From the NCBI GenBank assembly GCA_934140575.1, contig CAKPBJ010000021.1, forward strand, positions 1 to 16,556: 16,556 bases of DNA, written 5' to 3'. The notes under the pieces were generated by a model. The model saw nothing but the letters and a program-made list of their open reading frames with translations. It made no database searches and was not told the origin of the DNA. Below are positions 1 to 7,197 of this stretch, piece by piece. The first letter of the stretch is position 1, and each line of letters starts with the position of its first letter. Both the position numbers and the translations under genes were made by a program. The DNA comes from an uncultured Bacilli bacterium (GTDB lineage: Bacteria > Bacillota_I > Bacilli_A > RF39 > UBA660).

Positions 1-27
1 AAAGAAAGGTATAAATTGCATTATACC
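1..27 (-). terminator. Terminator-like hairpin, minus strand
   Basis: Read on the minus strand, GGTATAA, a six-base loop and TTATACC (positions 27-8) form a 7 bp stem followed by TTTCTTT (7-1). This looks like an intrinsic terminator for the minus-strand gene remnant at 68-181. The stem is AT-rich and the U-tract is interrupted, so it is only moderately convincing. Confidence 0.4.
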
Positions 28-67
28 ATTGAATACCAATAATTAAATACAAATTGCATTTAACTAT

Positions 68-181
68 TTAACTAACCGTAGTAAGATACTTAATTAATTT
101 AATAAAAAATATTCTTGATGAATTACTTTTCCATAAATATTTAAAAGTAGTATCATATAAAGGTGAAATAAATCTAGTCAT
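68..181 (-). pseudogene. 5' remnant of a PD-(D/E)XK nuclease family transposase (Rpn-like)
   Basis: This is a 37-codon reading frame starting at ATG 181-179 and ending at TAA 70-68. A near-perfect ribosome site, AAAGGAGG (193-186), lies four bases upstream of the start. The peptide begins MTRFISPLYDTTFKYLWK. That matches the characteristic N-terminus of the PD-(D/E)XK nuclease family transposases (PF12784/Rpn-like), whose members usually open with a 'spl.D..FK.lf' motif and run to roughly 250-300 residues. Here the frame stops before any nuclease motif, and the 67 bases left towards the window start do not continue the protein in an obvious way. I read it as a decayed gene whose start region survives. 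The alternatives are a short functional peptide or a gene split by a small deletion. The family assignment rests on about 18 residues and is therefore tentative. Confidence 0.5.
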
Positions 182-185
182 AAAA

Positions 186-193
186 CCTCCTTT
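186..193 (-). promoter_or_regulatory. Strong ribosome binding site of the gene remnant
   Basis: AAAGGAGG on the minus strand lies four bases before ATG 181-179. It is the best evidence that the short minus-strand frame was, or still is, a translated gene start. Between it and the lipid-kinase promoter (about 194-290) I see no other gene, only AT-rich spacer. Confidence 0.6.
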
Positions 194-291
194 CATTTAT
201 ATTATTAGAAAGTCAAATTTATTTTTACGAAAAAATCATAGAATATATTATAAATGACTCTTCCTTTTACACTAGTATTTTTTATAATAAA

Positions 292-300
292 TGTTATAAT
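292..300 (+). promoter_or_regulatory. Extended -10 promoter for the lipid kinase operon
   Basis: TGTTATAAT is a perfect extended -10 element (TGn followed by TATAAT at 295-300). No good -35 hexamer sits 16-18 bases upstream, as expected for an extended -10 promoter. It lies about 36 bases before the ribosome-site-supported ATG at 336. Confidence 0.6.
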
Positions 301-335
301 ATGACTATAAACATTAAGTAATGGAAAGGATGTAG

Positions 336-363
336 ATGGCCTATAAAAAAATGTGTAATTATA
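336..363 (+). other. Out-of-frame 5' end of the lipid kinase gene (7-A run)
   Basis: GGAAAGGA (323-330) is followed after five bases by ATG 336, the best initiation signal in the region. ATG 336 opens a frame that hits TGA after 12 codons. The codons just upstream of ATG 364 in the kinase frame read KKCVII, and joined to MNPESG they give the canonical first beta strand and NPxSG motif of the DAGK catalytic domain. Losing one A from the run at 345-351 would join the two as MAYKKCVIIMNPESG. The gene therefore either has a homopolymer error here, is a phase-variable or slippage site, or is a recent frameshift mutant. Confidence 0.7.
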
Positions 364-1263
364 ATGAATCCTGAAAGTGGAAAAAAGAAAAAAATTACAT
401 CTTATGAAGAGTTCTATGATATTTTAAGAGAGCATGGATATGATACTGAAATAATATTTACAAAAGCCAAAGGTGATGCCTGCAAAATAATTCAATCTCT
501 TCCAGATGATGTTTCTCTTGTAGTAAGTGGTGGGGGAGATGGAACATTAAATGAGATTGTAACTGGAAATATAAAACGTACAAACCCTTTAGTAATTGCG
601 CCACTTCCTATGGGAAGTACAAATGATGTAGGAAATATGTACGGTTTAAATAAAAGTGTCTATGATAATCTAAGAACATTACTTGATGGAAAATCTAAAA
701 AAGTAGACGTCTGTTTTATTAATAATACACCATTTGTTTATGTAGCATGTCTTGGTGACTATATAGATATGGCTTATAGTACTCCTAGAAGTTTAAAAAA
801 GAAATACGGAAAAATAGCTTATATAATGTATGGTATAAGACAATTAAGAAACAGAATAAACAGATACCACATAAAATATAAAATAGATAATAAAGAATAT
901 AATGGAGAGTATTCATTTATATTTATTTCAAACTCATCACGTATTGCAGGACAACCTGATGTATATTATGATGTGAAATTAGATGACAAAAAATTTGAGG
1001 TAGCATTTGCCAATGTAAAAAATAAAAAAGAAATGTTAAAAATGCTTGTTTTAGTTCAAACACTTGATGTAAAAGACATTCCAGAAATAACATATTATAG
1101 AACTGATAACCTAGAAATTGAATTCCAAGATCCACCAAAAACATCTTGGTGTATAGATGGAGAAGAATATAAAAGTAGTTCAATAAAATTTAATTTTAAC
1201 GTAAATCAATGCATGAAAATGCAAGTACCTCAAGAAAATATAAAAAAAATATTTGAAAAATAG
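364..1263 (+). CDS. Diacylglycerol kinase family lipid kinase (YegS/DgkB-like)
   Basis: The predicted enzyme is a cytosolic, membrane-associated lipid kinase of the DAGK catalytic superfamily (PF00781). It would phosphorylate diacylglycerol or a related lipid using ATP. In Gram-positive bacteria this recycles the diacylglycerol released by lipoteichoic acid synthesis. Visible motifs are NPESG at residues 2-6, the nucleotide-binding GGGDGT loop at 56-61 followed by LNE, GSTND at 84-88 (usual family form GT.ND), and the C-terminal DGE at 265-267. Length and C-terminus are normal. The start is not: ATG 364 has no ribosome site and would delete the first beta strand, which is encoded just upstream in the same frame. 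The likely true start is ATG 336, one frame off across a seven-A run. The gene is followed immediately by a membrane protein gene, so the two are probably co-transcribed. Substrate specificity cannot be read from the sequence. Confidence 0.85.
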   Translation: MNPESGKKKKITSYEEFYDILREHGYDTEIIFTKAKGDACKIIQSLPDDVSLVVSGGGDGTLNEIVTGNIKRTNPLVIAPLPMGSTNDVGNMYGLNKSVYDNLRTLLDGKSKKVDVCFINNTPFVYVACLGDYIDMAYSTPRSLKKKYGKIAYIMYGIRQLRNRINRYHIKYKIDNKEYNGEYSFIFISNSSRIAGQPDVYYDVKLDDKKFEVAFANVKNKKEMLKMLVLVQTLDVKDIPEITYYRTDNLEIEFQDPPKTSWCIDGEEYKSSSIKFNFNVNQCMKMQVPQENIKKIFEK

Positions 1264-1274
1264 TGAGGTGTAAT

Positions 1275-2075
1275 ATGTCTAACAAAAATAAAAAAGCAAA
1301 TAATTATATTCCAAAAAATAAAAAAACATTAGCAGTTTATTTAACTTTAAGATTTTTAGTAACTGTCTGTATGGTTGCTCAAAGTATTCATGGTAATTGG
1401 AACAATGTATTACTATGTATATTAACATTAATTTTATTCACAATACCAAGTTTCGTTTCTCATAAATTTGAAATAGAAATGCCTGATACTCTAGAAATAA
1501 TAGTATACTTATTTATCTTTTCTGCAGAAATACTAGGCGAAATTCAAAATTTCTATGGAATAATTCCTTATTGGGATACAATTCTTCATACACTAAATGG
1601 TTTTTTATGTGCAGCTATCGGCTTATCATTAGTTGATATTTTAAATACTAATAGTGAAAAATTTAATTTAACACCAGGCTTTTTAGCATTAGTTGCATTT
1701 AGCTTTTCAATGACAGTAGGAGTAATGTGGGAATTTACAGAATTTGGTATAGATCGTTTCTTAGCTAAAGATATGCAAAAAGATAGTATAGTAAACAAAA
1801 TATCATCAGTAAAAATAAATCCAACTGGAGAAAATAAACCAATTATCTTAAAAGATATTTCTAAAACAGAAATATATAGTAATAATGGTGATGAAGTAAC
1901 TATTATAGAGAATGGTTATCTAGATATTGGCCTAATTGATACAATGAAAGATTTATTTGTAAACTTTATCGGTGCAACAGTCTTCTGTATTTTAGGATAC
2001 TTATATATAAAAAATAGAGATGGTTATAAATTCCTAGAAGGCTTTATCTCTAAAAAGAAAGTAAAAAATAATTAA
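1275..2075 (+). CDS. DUF2238/YjdF-like integral membrane protein
   Basis: This is a 266-residue polytopic membrane protein without known biochemical function. I chose ATG 1275 because GAGGTG (1265-1270) sits four bases before it; a GTG at 1263 overlaps the kinase stop codon and has no ribosome site. Hydrophobic segments lie at about residues 19-36, 43-60, 75-92, 104-123, 135-155 and 227-245. Conserved-looking polar positions sit inside or beside the membrane: WDTILHTLNG (about 100-109), VMWEFTEFGID (about 150-160) and DTMKDLFVN (about 222-230). The order of motifs (D..H...G, then E..E, then D...D) resembles the DUF2238/YjdF family. A roughly 50-residue hydrophilic segment (about 167-217) separates the second and third motifs. 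It starts 11 bases after the lipid kinase stop codon, so it probably shares that transcript. The resemblance is from memory of the family pattern, not an alignment. Confidence 0.7.
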   Translation: MSNKNKKANNYIPKNKKTLAVYLTLRFLVTVCMVAQSIHGNWNNVLLCILTLILFTIPSFVSHKFEIEMPDTLEIIVYLFIFSAEILGEIQNFYGIIPYWDTILHTLNGFLCAAIGLSLVDILNTNSEKFNLTPGFLALVAFSFSMTVGVMWEFTEFGIDRFLAKDMQKDSIVNKISSVKINPTGENKPIILKDISKTEIYSNNGDEVTIIENGYLDIGLIDTMKDLFVNFIGATVFCILGYLYIKNRDGYKFLEGFISKKKVKNN

Positions 2076-2101
2076 GTCCATATAGTATAGGACTTTTTAT
2101 T
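2074..2101 (+). terminator. Intrinsic terminator after the membrane protein gene
   Basis: AAGTCC (2074-2079) pairs with GGACTT (2090-2095) across a ten-base loop. A T-rich tract follows (TTTTTATTTT from about 2094). The left arm begins in the stop codon. It ends the lipid kinase operon. Confidence 0.75.
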
Positions 2102-2116
2102 TTAATATAACATCTA

Positions 2117-2145
2117 TTCAAAAATATATAAATTTATGCTATTAT
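2117..2145 (+). promoter_or_regulatory. Promoter for the two-TM protein gene
   Basis: TTCAAA (2117-2122), a 17-base spacer and TATTAT (2140-2145) preceded by TG (2137-2138) make an extended -10 promoter. It lies shortly before the ribosome site AAGGAG (2154-2159) of the gene at 2169. Confidence 0.5.
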
Positions 2146-2168
2146 TATAAGGTAAGGAGCATAGAAGT

Positions 2169-2894
2169 ATGAATAAAAAAGAAGTAACAACCAAAAAAAA
2201 ATCAGATGATAAAAGACTAGTCATTAAAATGACTATGTGCCTTGCATATTTAATTATAATAACTATCTTATTTGTTTGTTCATACAGAATTTTTGAAGAA
2301 AAAAACAATATTGTATCTTGGTCAGATGTTGAAACAGTAGAAGATTACACATATATAAAAATATATAAAATGTCAGAAAAATTTGCCTATTATCAAGATA
2401 CTAATATAGGAATACATTTTGTAATAGAAAAAGAAGAAACTGGATTATGGCACACGTATTTAATTGCCATAAATGAAAAAGACTATAATAAATATAAAGC
2501 AATTATTGACTACACATATGAAAGAACTACTGAAGTTCCAGAACCAATTACAGTTTATGGTTATCCAGTAATTACTAATAATACATTAAAAAGTCTTGCT
2601 ATAAAAAACATAAAAAACTTTGTTCCAGCAGAAAATGAAGTTCAAATATCTGAAGATAATTATGATGCATATTTAACTAATAGCTATTTAGATACTACAA
2701 GGAGCAAAGAAAATCAATTTAATATAATTTTGTTTATATCCTTATTACTATTATTAGTAGTAGTTGTTCTATTATTCGCAACAATCCTTAATAAAGATAA
2801 AATAGTAGATAATATTGATGATAAAATAGAAGAAGAAATAAAGAATACTAAAAAAGTATTAAAAAAGAGGATTAGATTTAAAAGAAAAAAATAA
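2169..2894 (+). CDS. Unrecognised two-TM membrane protein with an external domain
   Basis: I do not recognise this 241-residue protein. AAGGAG (2154-2159) lies nine bases before ATG 2169. The first 18 residues are strongly basic and are followed by a TM segment at about 19-39. A soluble region of about 140 residues comes next (43-183), containing WSDVETVEDYTYIKIYKM, several Tyr and Trp residues and a PEPITVYGYPV stretch near 124-134. A second, very hydrophobic TM follows at about 184-206, and the tail is highly charged (acidic at 210-225, then KKRIRFKRKK). By the positive-inside rule both termini are cytoplasmic and the central domain faces outside. No cysteine lies in the external domain. 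It is a single-gene unit with its own promoter and terminator. Possible roles include an envelope sensor or a partner of membrane enzymes, but nothing in the sequence decides this. Confidence 0.7.
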   Translation: MNKKEVTTKKKSDDKRLVIKMTMCLAYLIIITILFVCSYRIFEEKNNIVSWSDVETVEDYTYIKIYKMSEKFAYYQDTNIGIHFVIEKEETGLWHTYLIAINEKDYNKYKAIIDYTYERTTEVPEPITVYGYPVITNNTLKSLAIKNIKNFVPAENEVQISEDNYDAYLTNSYLDTTRSKENQFNIILFISLLLLLVVVVLLFATILNKDKIVDNIDDKIEEEIKNTKKVLKKRIRFKRKK

Positions 2895-2920
2895 AGCTAT
2901 TCATAGTTTTATTTTTATTT
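2890..2920 (+). terminator. Intrinsic terminator after the two-TM protein gene
   Basis: AATAAAGCTAT (2890-2900) pairs with ATAGTTTTATT (2903-2913) as an 11 bp stem with one G-U pair and a very tight loop, then TTTATTT. The left arm contains the stop codon. Confidence 0.65.
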
Positions 2921-2977
2921 ACTTGAAAAAAACGTACTATTCTCTAATAAAAATTAATATTTATTCTTTGTTCAGTG

Positions 2978-2986
2978 TGATATAAT
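2978..2986 (+). promoter_or_regulatory. Extended -10 promoter for the femAB-yfhO operon
   Basis: TGATATAAT is a perfect extended -10 (TATAAT at 2981-2986). No clear -35 hexamer is present. Transcription would start a few bases before the ribosome site AGGTG (3001-3005) of femAB. Confidence 0.6.
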
Positions 2987-3010
2987 AAAAGATGAAAAGT
3001 AGGTGCAAAT

Positions 3011-4237
3011 ATGAAATTTCAAGAAATAACAGAAAAAGAGTATAGAGAGTTCTGGGAAAATCATCCCCTAAAAACATTTTTGTCTGCTCCTGAAATATCA
3101 AAATTAAGGGAAAAATCTAATTGGACAACATATTATGTTGGTGTAAAAGAAGAAAAAAAATTAATAGCAGCAACAATGCTTTTATCACATAAAAGACATT
3201 TTGGTAAATATGAATTTTATTCACCAAGAGGTTATTTATTAGATTTTAAAAATAAAGAATTATTAGAGTTTTTTACTAATGAATTAAAAAAATATATTAA
3301 AGATAAAAAAGGATATGTTTTAAGAATAGATCCATATGTAATTTATAAGGAAAGAGATATAGATGGAAATATAGTTGAAAATGGAATTGACAATAGTGAT
3401 GTTGTTAATAATCTTCAATCTTTTGGATTTAAAAAAGTTAAAACTGAAAATATGGAGCAAGTAGGGTGGATGTTTTCTTTAAATTTAGATGGAAAGACAG
3501 AAGAACAAATTTTAAAAGAAATGAAACCAAATACTAGAAATACAATCAGAAAAGCAGAAAAATTTGGAATCACCGTAAATGAAATATCATATGATGAACT
3601 TGATAGATTTCAAAATATTATGGTAGAAACCGGAGAAAGAAAAGGCTTTGGTGTAAGAAAATTATCTTACTTTCAAGAAATGTATAAACTTTTCCATGAT
3701 AAAAATGAAGTTAAATATTTTATAACTGAATTAGATTTAAATGCTTATATCAAAAGACTTGAAGAAGAAAAACAAGAAAAAGAAGACAAACTAAATAGTC
3801 TAAGTGACGCTAAATATAATGATGGTCAAAAGAAAAATTTAACTAACGAAATTGCATCAATTGATAAAAGAATAATTGATTCAAATAAGATTAAAGAAGA
3901 AAGTGGTAAAGATGTAATTACATTATCTGGATCAATGTTTATGTTAATTAAACCAGAAGTAATATATCTATCTAGTGGAAACTATGAAGAGTATATGAAG
4001 TTTAATTCACAATATTTAATACAATGGGAACTAATTAAATATGGAATAGAAAATGGCTTTAAAAAACATAATTTCTATGGAATTCCTGCAAATATAAATG
4101 AACACCCTAAAGATTATGGAATTTATGAATTTAAAAGAGGATTCAATGGAGTAGTAGAAGAATTAATTGGAGAATTTGCTCTTCCAATTACATGGCATTA
4201 TAACTTATTTGAATTAATTCATAAAATAAAAAAATAA
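3011..4237 (+). CDS. FemAB/MurM-family peptidoglycan bridge aminoacyltransferase
   Basis: The protein is a 408-residue cytosolic or membrane-surface enzyme of the FemABX family. These use aminoacyl-tRNA to add amino acids to the stem-peptide lysine of lipid II, building the interpeptide bridge. Two GNAT-like folds can be followed: the first at about 1-155 (FLSAPEISKLREKSNW near 23-38, YEFYSPRGYLLDF near 67-79) and the second at about 156-408 (TRNTIRKAEKFGI at 175-187; HNFYGIPANINEH at 353-365; YEFKRGFNG at 372-380). A charged helical arm at about 243-297, rich in Lys and Glu, matches the coiled-coil insertion that distinguishes FemA-like enzymes and contacts tRNA. AGGTG (3001-3005) supports ATG 3011. 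It heads an operon with a TSCPD protein and YfhO. Which amino acid it adds cannot be told from the sequence. Confidence 0.93.
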   Translation: MKFQEITEKEYREFWENHPLKTFLSAPEISKLREKSNWTTYYVGVKEEKKLIAATMLLSHKRHFGKYEFYSPRGYLLDFKNKELLEFFTNELKKYIKDKKGYVLRIDPYVIYKERDIDGNIVENGIDNSDVVNNLQSFGFKKVKTENMEQVGWMFSLNLDGKTEEQILKEMKPNTRNTIRKAEKFGITVNEISYDELDRFQNIMVETGERKGFGVRKLSYFQEMYKLFHDKNEVKYFITELDLNAYIKRLEEEKQEKEDKLNSLSDAKYNDGQKKNLTNEIASIDKRIIDSNKIKEESGKDVITLSGSMFMLIKPEVIYLSSGNYEEYMKFNSQYLIQWELIKYGIENGFKKHNFYGIPANINEHPKDYGIYEFKRGFNGVVEELIGEFALPITWHYNLFELIHKIKK

Positions 4238-4257
4238 AAGTAGTAAGGAGAAGTATT

Positions 4258-4509
4258 ATGCATATAACATATAAAACACAAGGAACCTGTTCAAAAGAAA
4301 TTAATTTTGATATAGAAAATAATAGAGTCCATAATGTATCATTTACAGGTGGATGTAATGGAAACTTAAAAGGTATAAGTGCTTTAGTTGAAAATAAAGA
4401 TAAAGATGAAGTTATAAAGATTTTAAAAGGAATAAAATGTAATTATAAGGATACATCTTGTCCAGATCAATTAGCTAAAGCTCTTGAGAATATAAAAACA
4501 GAAGAATAG
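4258..4509 (+). CDS. TSCPD domain-containing protein (TIGR03905 family)
   Basis: This is an 83-residue protein of the small TSCPD family, whose biochemical role is not established. The family signature TSCPD is at residues 66-70. Four cysteines, at 11 (GTCS), 33 (GGCNGN), 61 (IKCN) and 68 (TSCPD), are the only ones in the protein and are arranged as in relatives, suggesting a metal or cofactor site. TSCPD modules also occur as C-terminal extensions of B12-dependent ribonucleotide reductases; here the domain stands alone. AAGGAG (4245-4250) sits seven bases before ATG 4258. It lies 20 bases after femAB and two bases before yfhO, inside a cell-envelope operon, so co-expression is very likely even though no functional link to the wall is known. 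Confidence 0.9.
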   Translation: MHITYKTQGTCSKEINFDIENNRVHNVSFTGGCNGNLKGISALVENKDKDEVIKILKGIKCNYKDTSCPDQLAKALENIKTEE

Positions 4510-4511
4510 AT

Positions 4512-7055
4512 ATGAAGAAAAAAAGAGATTCAAATTATTTTTTAATTATAATTTTTTGTTTAATATTAGTATTATTATTAATTTCTGATAATACAATATT
4601 TGGTTCTAAAATAGACTGGCTTGCACAACATATTGCTTTTCCAGATTATTTTAGAAACTTATTTTATCGAACACTAAATCCATTTCCAAGTTTTGCCTTT
4701 TCATTAGGAGCTGGACAAAATATATATAATTTCTCATATTACGGTCTATATAACCCACTAATAATAATTTCATATTTATTTCCATTTATTAAAATGAGTA
4801 CTTATATATCAATATTAAATATGTTTCTATTTATAGCACTAGGTTGTTTATTATATTATTTTTTAAAAAGTAAAACAGAAAAAAATATAGCCTTAATAAT
4901 AACAATAATACTAATATCAGCTTCACCAATTCTTTTTCACTTTCATAGACATTTTATGTTTGTTGATTATCTACCATTTTTAATATTAGGTATGATAGGT
5001 ACAGACAAATATATTGAAAGTAATAAATTAAGTTTAGTATCTATAAGTATATTTTTAATAATTTTAATTAGTTATTATTATAGTATAACTTGTATATTAG
5101 TATTATGTATTTATGCAGTATATAGGTATCTAGAATATAATAAAAAAATAAATTTTAAAGAAATGGTAAAGAAAGGTTCAATATATCTAATCCCAATATT
5201 TATAGGTATAATGAGTGCGGGTATATTACTTCTCCCAACATTCTATACATTAACGAATGGAAGATCAGTATCAAAAGCAGAGCAAGTTACACTTTTAGAA
5301 AAGTTAACTCCAATATTTAATGGAGATGCCATACTATATGGAAATTACTCAATGGGATTAACCGCAATATCATTAATAGCTCTTGTATATGGAATATTTT
5401 CAAAGAAAAAAGAAAATAAATTTTTAAGTATAACTTTATCAATAATATTAAATATCCCAATCTTTATTTATATCTTAAATGGTAACCTATATTTTAGAAA
5501 TAAAATATTAATACCACTAATACCTTTAATAGGTCTATTACTGATAGAATTTATAACTAAAATAATAAACAAAAAAATATCTTTAAAACATCTATCATTA
5601 GTAGGAATAGCCATAGTATACTTATTTTTAATAAGTTCAAAAACAACACTAAATAATGTAACAGAAGCCTTACTATTAATGGTCGATATAATCTTTTTAA
5701 TAGTATCAATTAATTTTTATAAAAAAGATAAAATAAAAAAGAAAATGTTATTACTATTACTTTTGATGACTCCAATAATTACACTTTTATCATCAAATTA
5801 TCTAGAAGATTATGTAAGTGAAGAATTAATATCTGAAGTAGAAGATATAAAAACAAGCAATGCCATAAAAGATACACTTAAAGAAGAAAAAAACATTGTA
5901 AGATTTAATAACCTGGATAATACAGTATATAATTTTAATAGAATATACAGTACAAATTATAATCAAAATTCAGTATATTCATCTGTATCCAATAAAGATT
6001 ATCAATCTTTTTATGAAAAAGTATTTAGAGAAGCAAAACCGTATCGTAATAAATTAATGTATTCCCAAAATAATGATATCTTATTTCAAACATTTATGGG
6101 AGTAAAGTACATATATTCAAAAAAAGGCGTTCCAATAGGATATGAAAAAATATCAGATAATGTTTATAAAAATAATAATGTAATACCAGTTTTATATGGA
6201 ACATCAAATATAATAAGTGCAGATGATTTTAATAAGTTAGAATATCCAAATAATATATCTGCTTTATTAAGTGGAGCAGTAGTAAAAGGAGAAACTACTA
6301 ATACAGATACAAAATTTGCAATAGAAAAATTTACTCCAGATTATGAAATAATTAAATCAAAAGGAGTAAGAATAATAGAAGAAGATAATAAAAAGACAGT
6401 TATAAGTAATAAAATTGGAAAATTAAAAATAAAACTAAACAATATAGATAAAGATGAAATACTTATAATTAATATTAAATTAAAGAATAGACAAGATTGT
6501 AAAGATGGTAAAAAAGACCAAAGAATAACTATTAATGATATAAGTAATGTACTAACTTGTAACCAATCTCATTATAAAAATAATAATAAAATATTCCATT
6601 ATGTATTATCAGATAATAATAAAATAGATACTCTTAATGTTATATTAAATAAAGGTATATACAAAATAGAAGACATAACAACATATAAATTAAATTACAA
6701 TTCAATAAGAAATATAAAGAAAATTCAAAGTGACTTTATCCCAGATACTACTAATATAGGTGATACTATATCTGGAAAAATAAATATGACAGAAGATGGC
6801 TATTTTGTAACAAGCATTCCTTATGACAAAGGCTTTAACGTAACAGTAGATGGACATAAACAAGAAATAACAAAAGTAAACAAAGCATTTGTTGGATTTA
6901 AACTAAATAAAGGAGAACACAACATAGTAATAGATTATCAATCTCCATATCAAAAAGAGGGAATTGTATTAAGTATTATTGGTTTAATTGGAATGATTAT
7001 TTTAATAAGAAGAGATATAAAATTAACAAATAAAAAGAAAAATAAAGAAGAATAG
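4512..7055 (+). CDS. YfhO-family GT-C-type membrane glycosyltransferase
   Basis: The product is an 847-residue integral membrane protein of the YfhO family (PF09586). In Bacillus and Listeria, YfhO-type proteins are GT-C glycosyltransferases that move a sugar from an undecaprenyl carrier onto lipoteichoic acid outside the cell. The N-terminal half carries about a dozen hydrophobic segments. The first is at about 9-25, followed by an outward loop with acidic D35 and Q39 in IDWLAQH, then PFPSFAFSLGAGQNIYN (57-73) and YYGLYNP, all typical of the family. The second half (from about residue 440) is a large external domain rich in Asn and Lys. It ends with a VDGHKQE/GEHNIVIDYQSP beta module and a last TM at about 816-832 with a basic tail. 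The start overlaps nothing but lies two bases after the TSCPD stop with only a weak ribosome site (AGAAGAA), implying translational coupling. Acceptor and sugar are unknown. Confidence 0.9.
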   Translation: MKKKRDSNYFLIIIFCLILVLLLISDNTIFGSKIDWLAQHIAFPDYFRNLFYRTLNPFPSFAFSLGAGQNIYNFSYYGLYNPLIIISYLFPFIKMSTYISILNMFLFIALGCLLYYFLKSKTEKNIALIITIILISASPILFHFHRHFMFVDYLPFLILGMIGTDKYIESNKLSLVSISIFLIILISYYYSITCILVLCIYAVYRYLEYNKKINFKEMVKKGSIYLIPIFIGIMSAGILLLPTFYTLTNGRSVSKAEQVTLLEKLTPIFNGDAILYGNYSMGLTAISLIALVYGIFSKKKENKFLSITLSIILNIPIFIYILNGNLYFRNKILIPLIPLIGLLLIEFITKIINKKISLKHLSLVGIAIVYLFLISSKTTLNNVTEALLLMVDIIFLIVSINFYKKDKIKKKMLLLLLLMTPIITLLSSNYLEDYVSEELISEVEDIKTSNAIKDTLKEEKNIVRFNNLDNTVYNFNRIYSTNYNQNSVYSSVSNKDYQSFYEKVFREAKPYRNKLMYSQNNDILFQTFMGVKYIYSKKGVPIGYEKISDNVYKNNNVIPVLYGTSNIISADDFNKLEYPNNISALLSGAVVKGETTNTDTKFAIEKFTPDYEIIKSKGVRIIEEDNKKTVISNKIGKLKIKLNNIDKDEILIINIKLKNRQDCKDGKKDQRITINDISNVLTCNQSHYKNNNKIFHYVLSDNNKIDTLNVILNKGIYKIEDITTYKLNYNSIRNIKKIQSDFIPDTTNIGDTISGKINMTEDGYFVTSIPYDKGFNVTVDGHKQEITKVNKAFVGFKLNKGEHNIVIDYQSPYQKEGIVLSIIGLIGMIILIRRDIKLTNKKKNKEE

Positions 7056-7073
7056 TAAAATTTCTTCTTTTTT
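7044..7073 (+). terminator. Intrinsic terminator of the femAB-yfhO operon
   Basis: AAAGAAGAA (7044-7052) pairs perfectly with TTCTTCTTT (7062-7070) over a nine-base loop, running into TTTTTT (7068-7073). The left arm lies in the last codons of yfhO. Confidence 0.8.
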
Positions 7074-7131
7074 ATATATAAGAAAATTTCTTTTCAATTG
7101 TATAATTAAAATTATATTTTAGCTTTTTCTA

Positions 7132-7160
7132 TTGACTAAACACATATAATATATTAATAT
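7132..7160 (+). promoter_or_regulatory. Promoter of the zinc/cadmium efflux operon
   Basis: TTGACT (7132-7137), a 17-base spacer and TAATAT (7155-7160) form the closest match to a housekeeping sigma-A promoter in this window apart from that of mnmA. The expected transcription start (about 7167) falls inside the repressor operator. Confidence 0.75.
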
Positions 7161-7164
7161 GAAC

Positions 7165-7184
7165 ATATGAACAACCATTCATAT
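7165..7184 (+). promoter_or_regulatory. SmtB/CzrA-type operator
   Basis: ATATGAA, six bases and TTCATAT form a perfect inverted repeat. Its core TGAACAnnnATTCA has the same half-sites and spacing as the operators recognised by SmtB/CzrA-type zinc sensors. It covers the predicted transcription start and ends just before the ribosome site AAAGGAGG (7186-7193). A second copy of the left half, ATATGAACA, lies eight bases upstream (7157-7165) over the -10. Binding of the repressor encoded next door would block transcription. Confidence 0.75.
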
Positions 7185-7197
7185 AAAAGGAGGGGTT

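Noticed and set aside
923..1183. An 86-codon minus-strand open frame inside the lipid kinase gene.
   Set aside because: It is antisense to conserved kinase sequence, has no initiation signal and an unlikely hydrophobic/histidine composition.
1263..1277. GTG 1263 as start of the DUF2238-like gene.
   Set aside because: It overlaps the kinase stop codon without a ribosome site; GAGGTG followed by ATG 1275 is clearly better.
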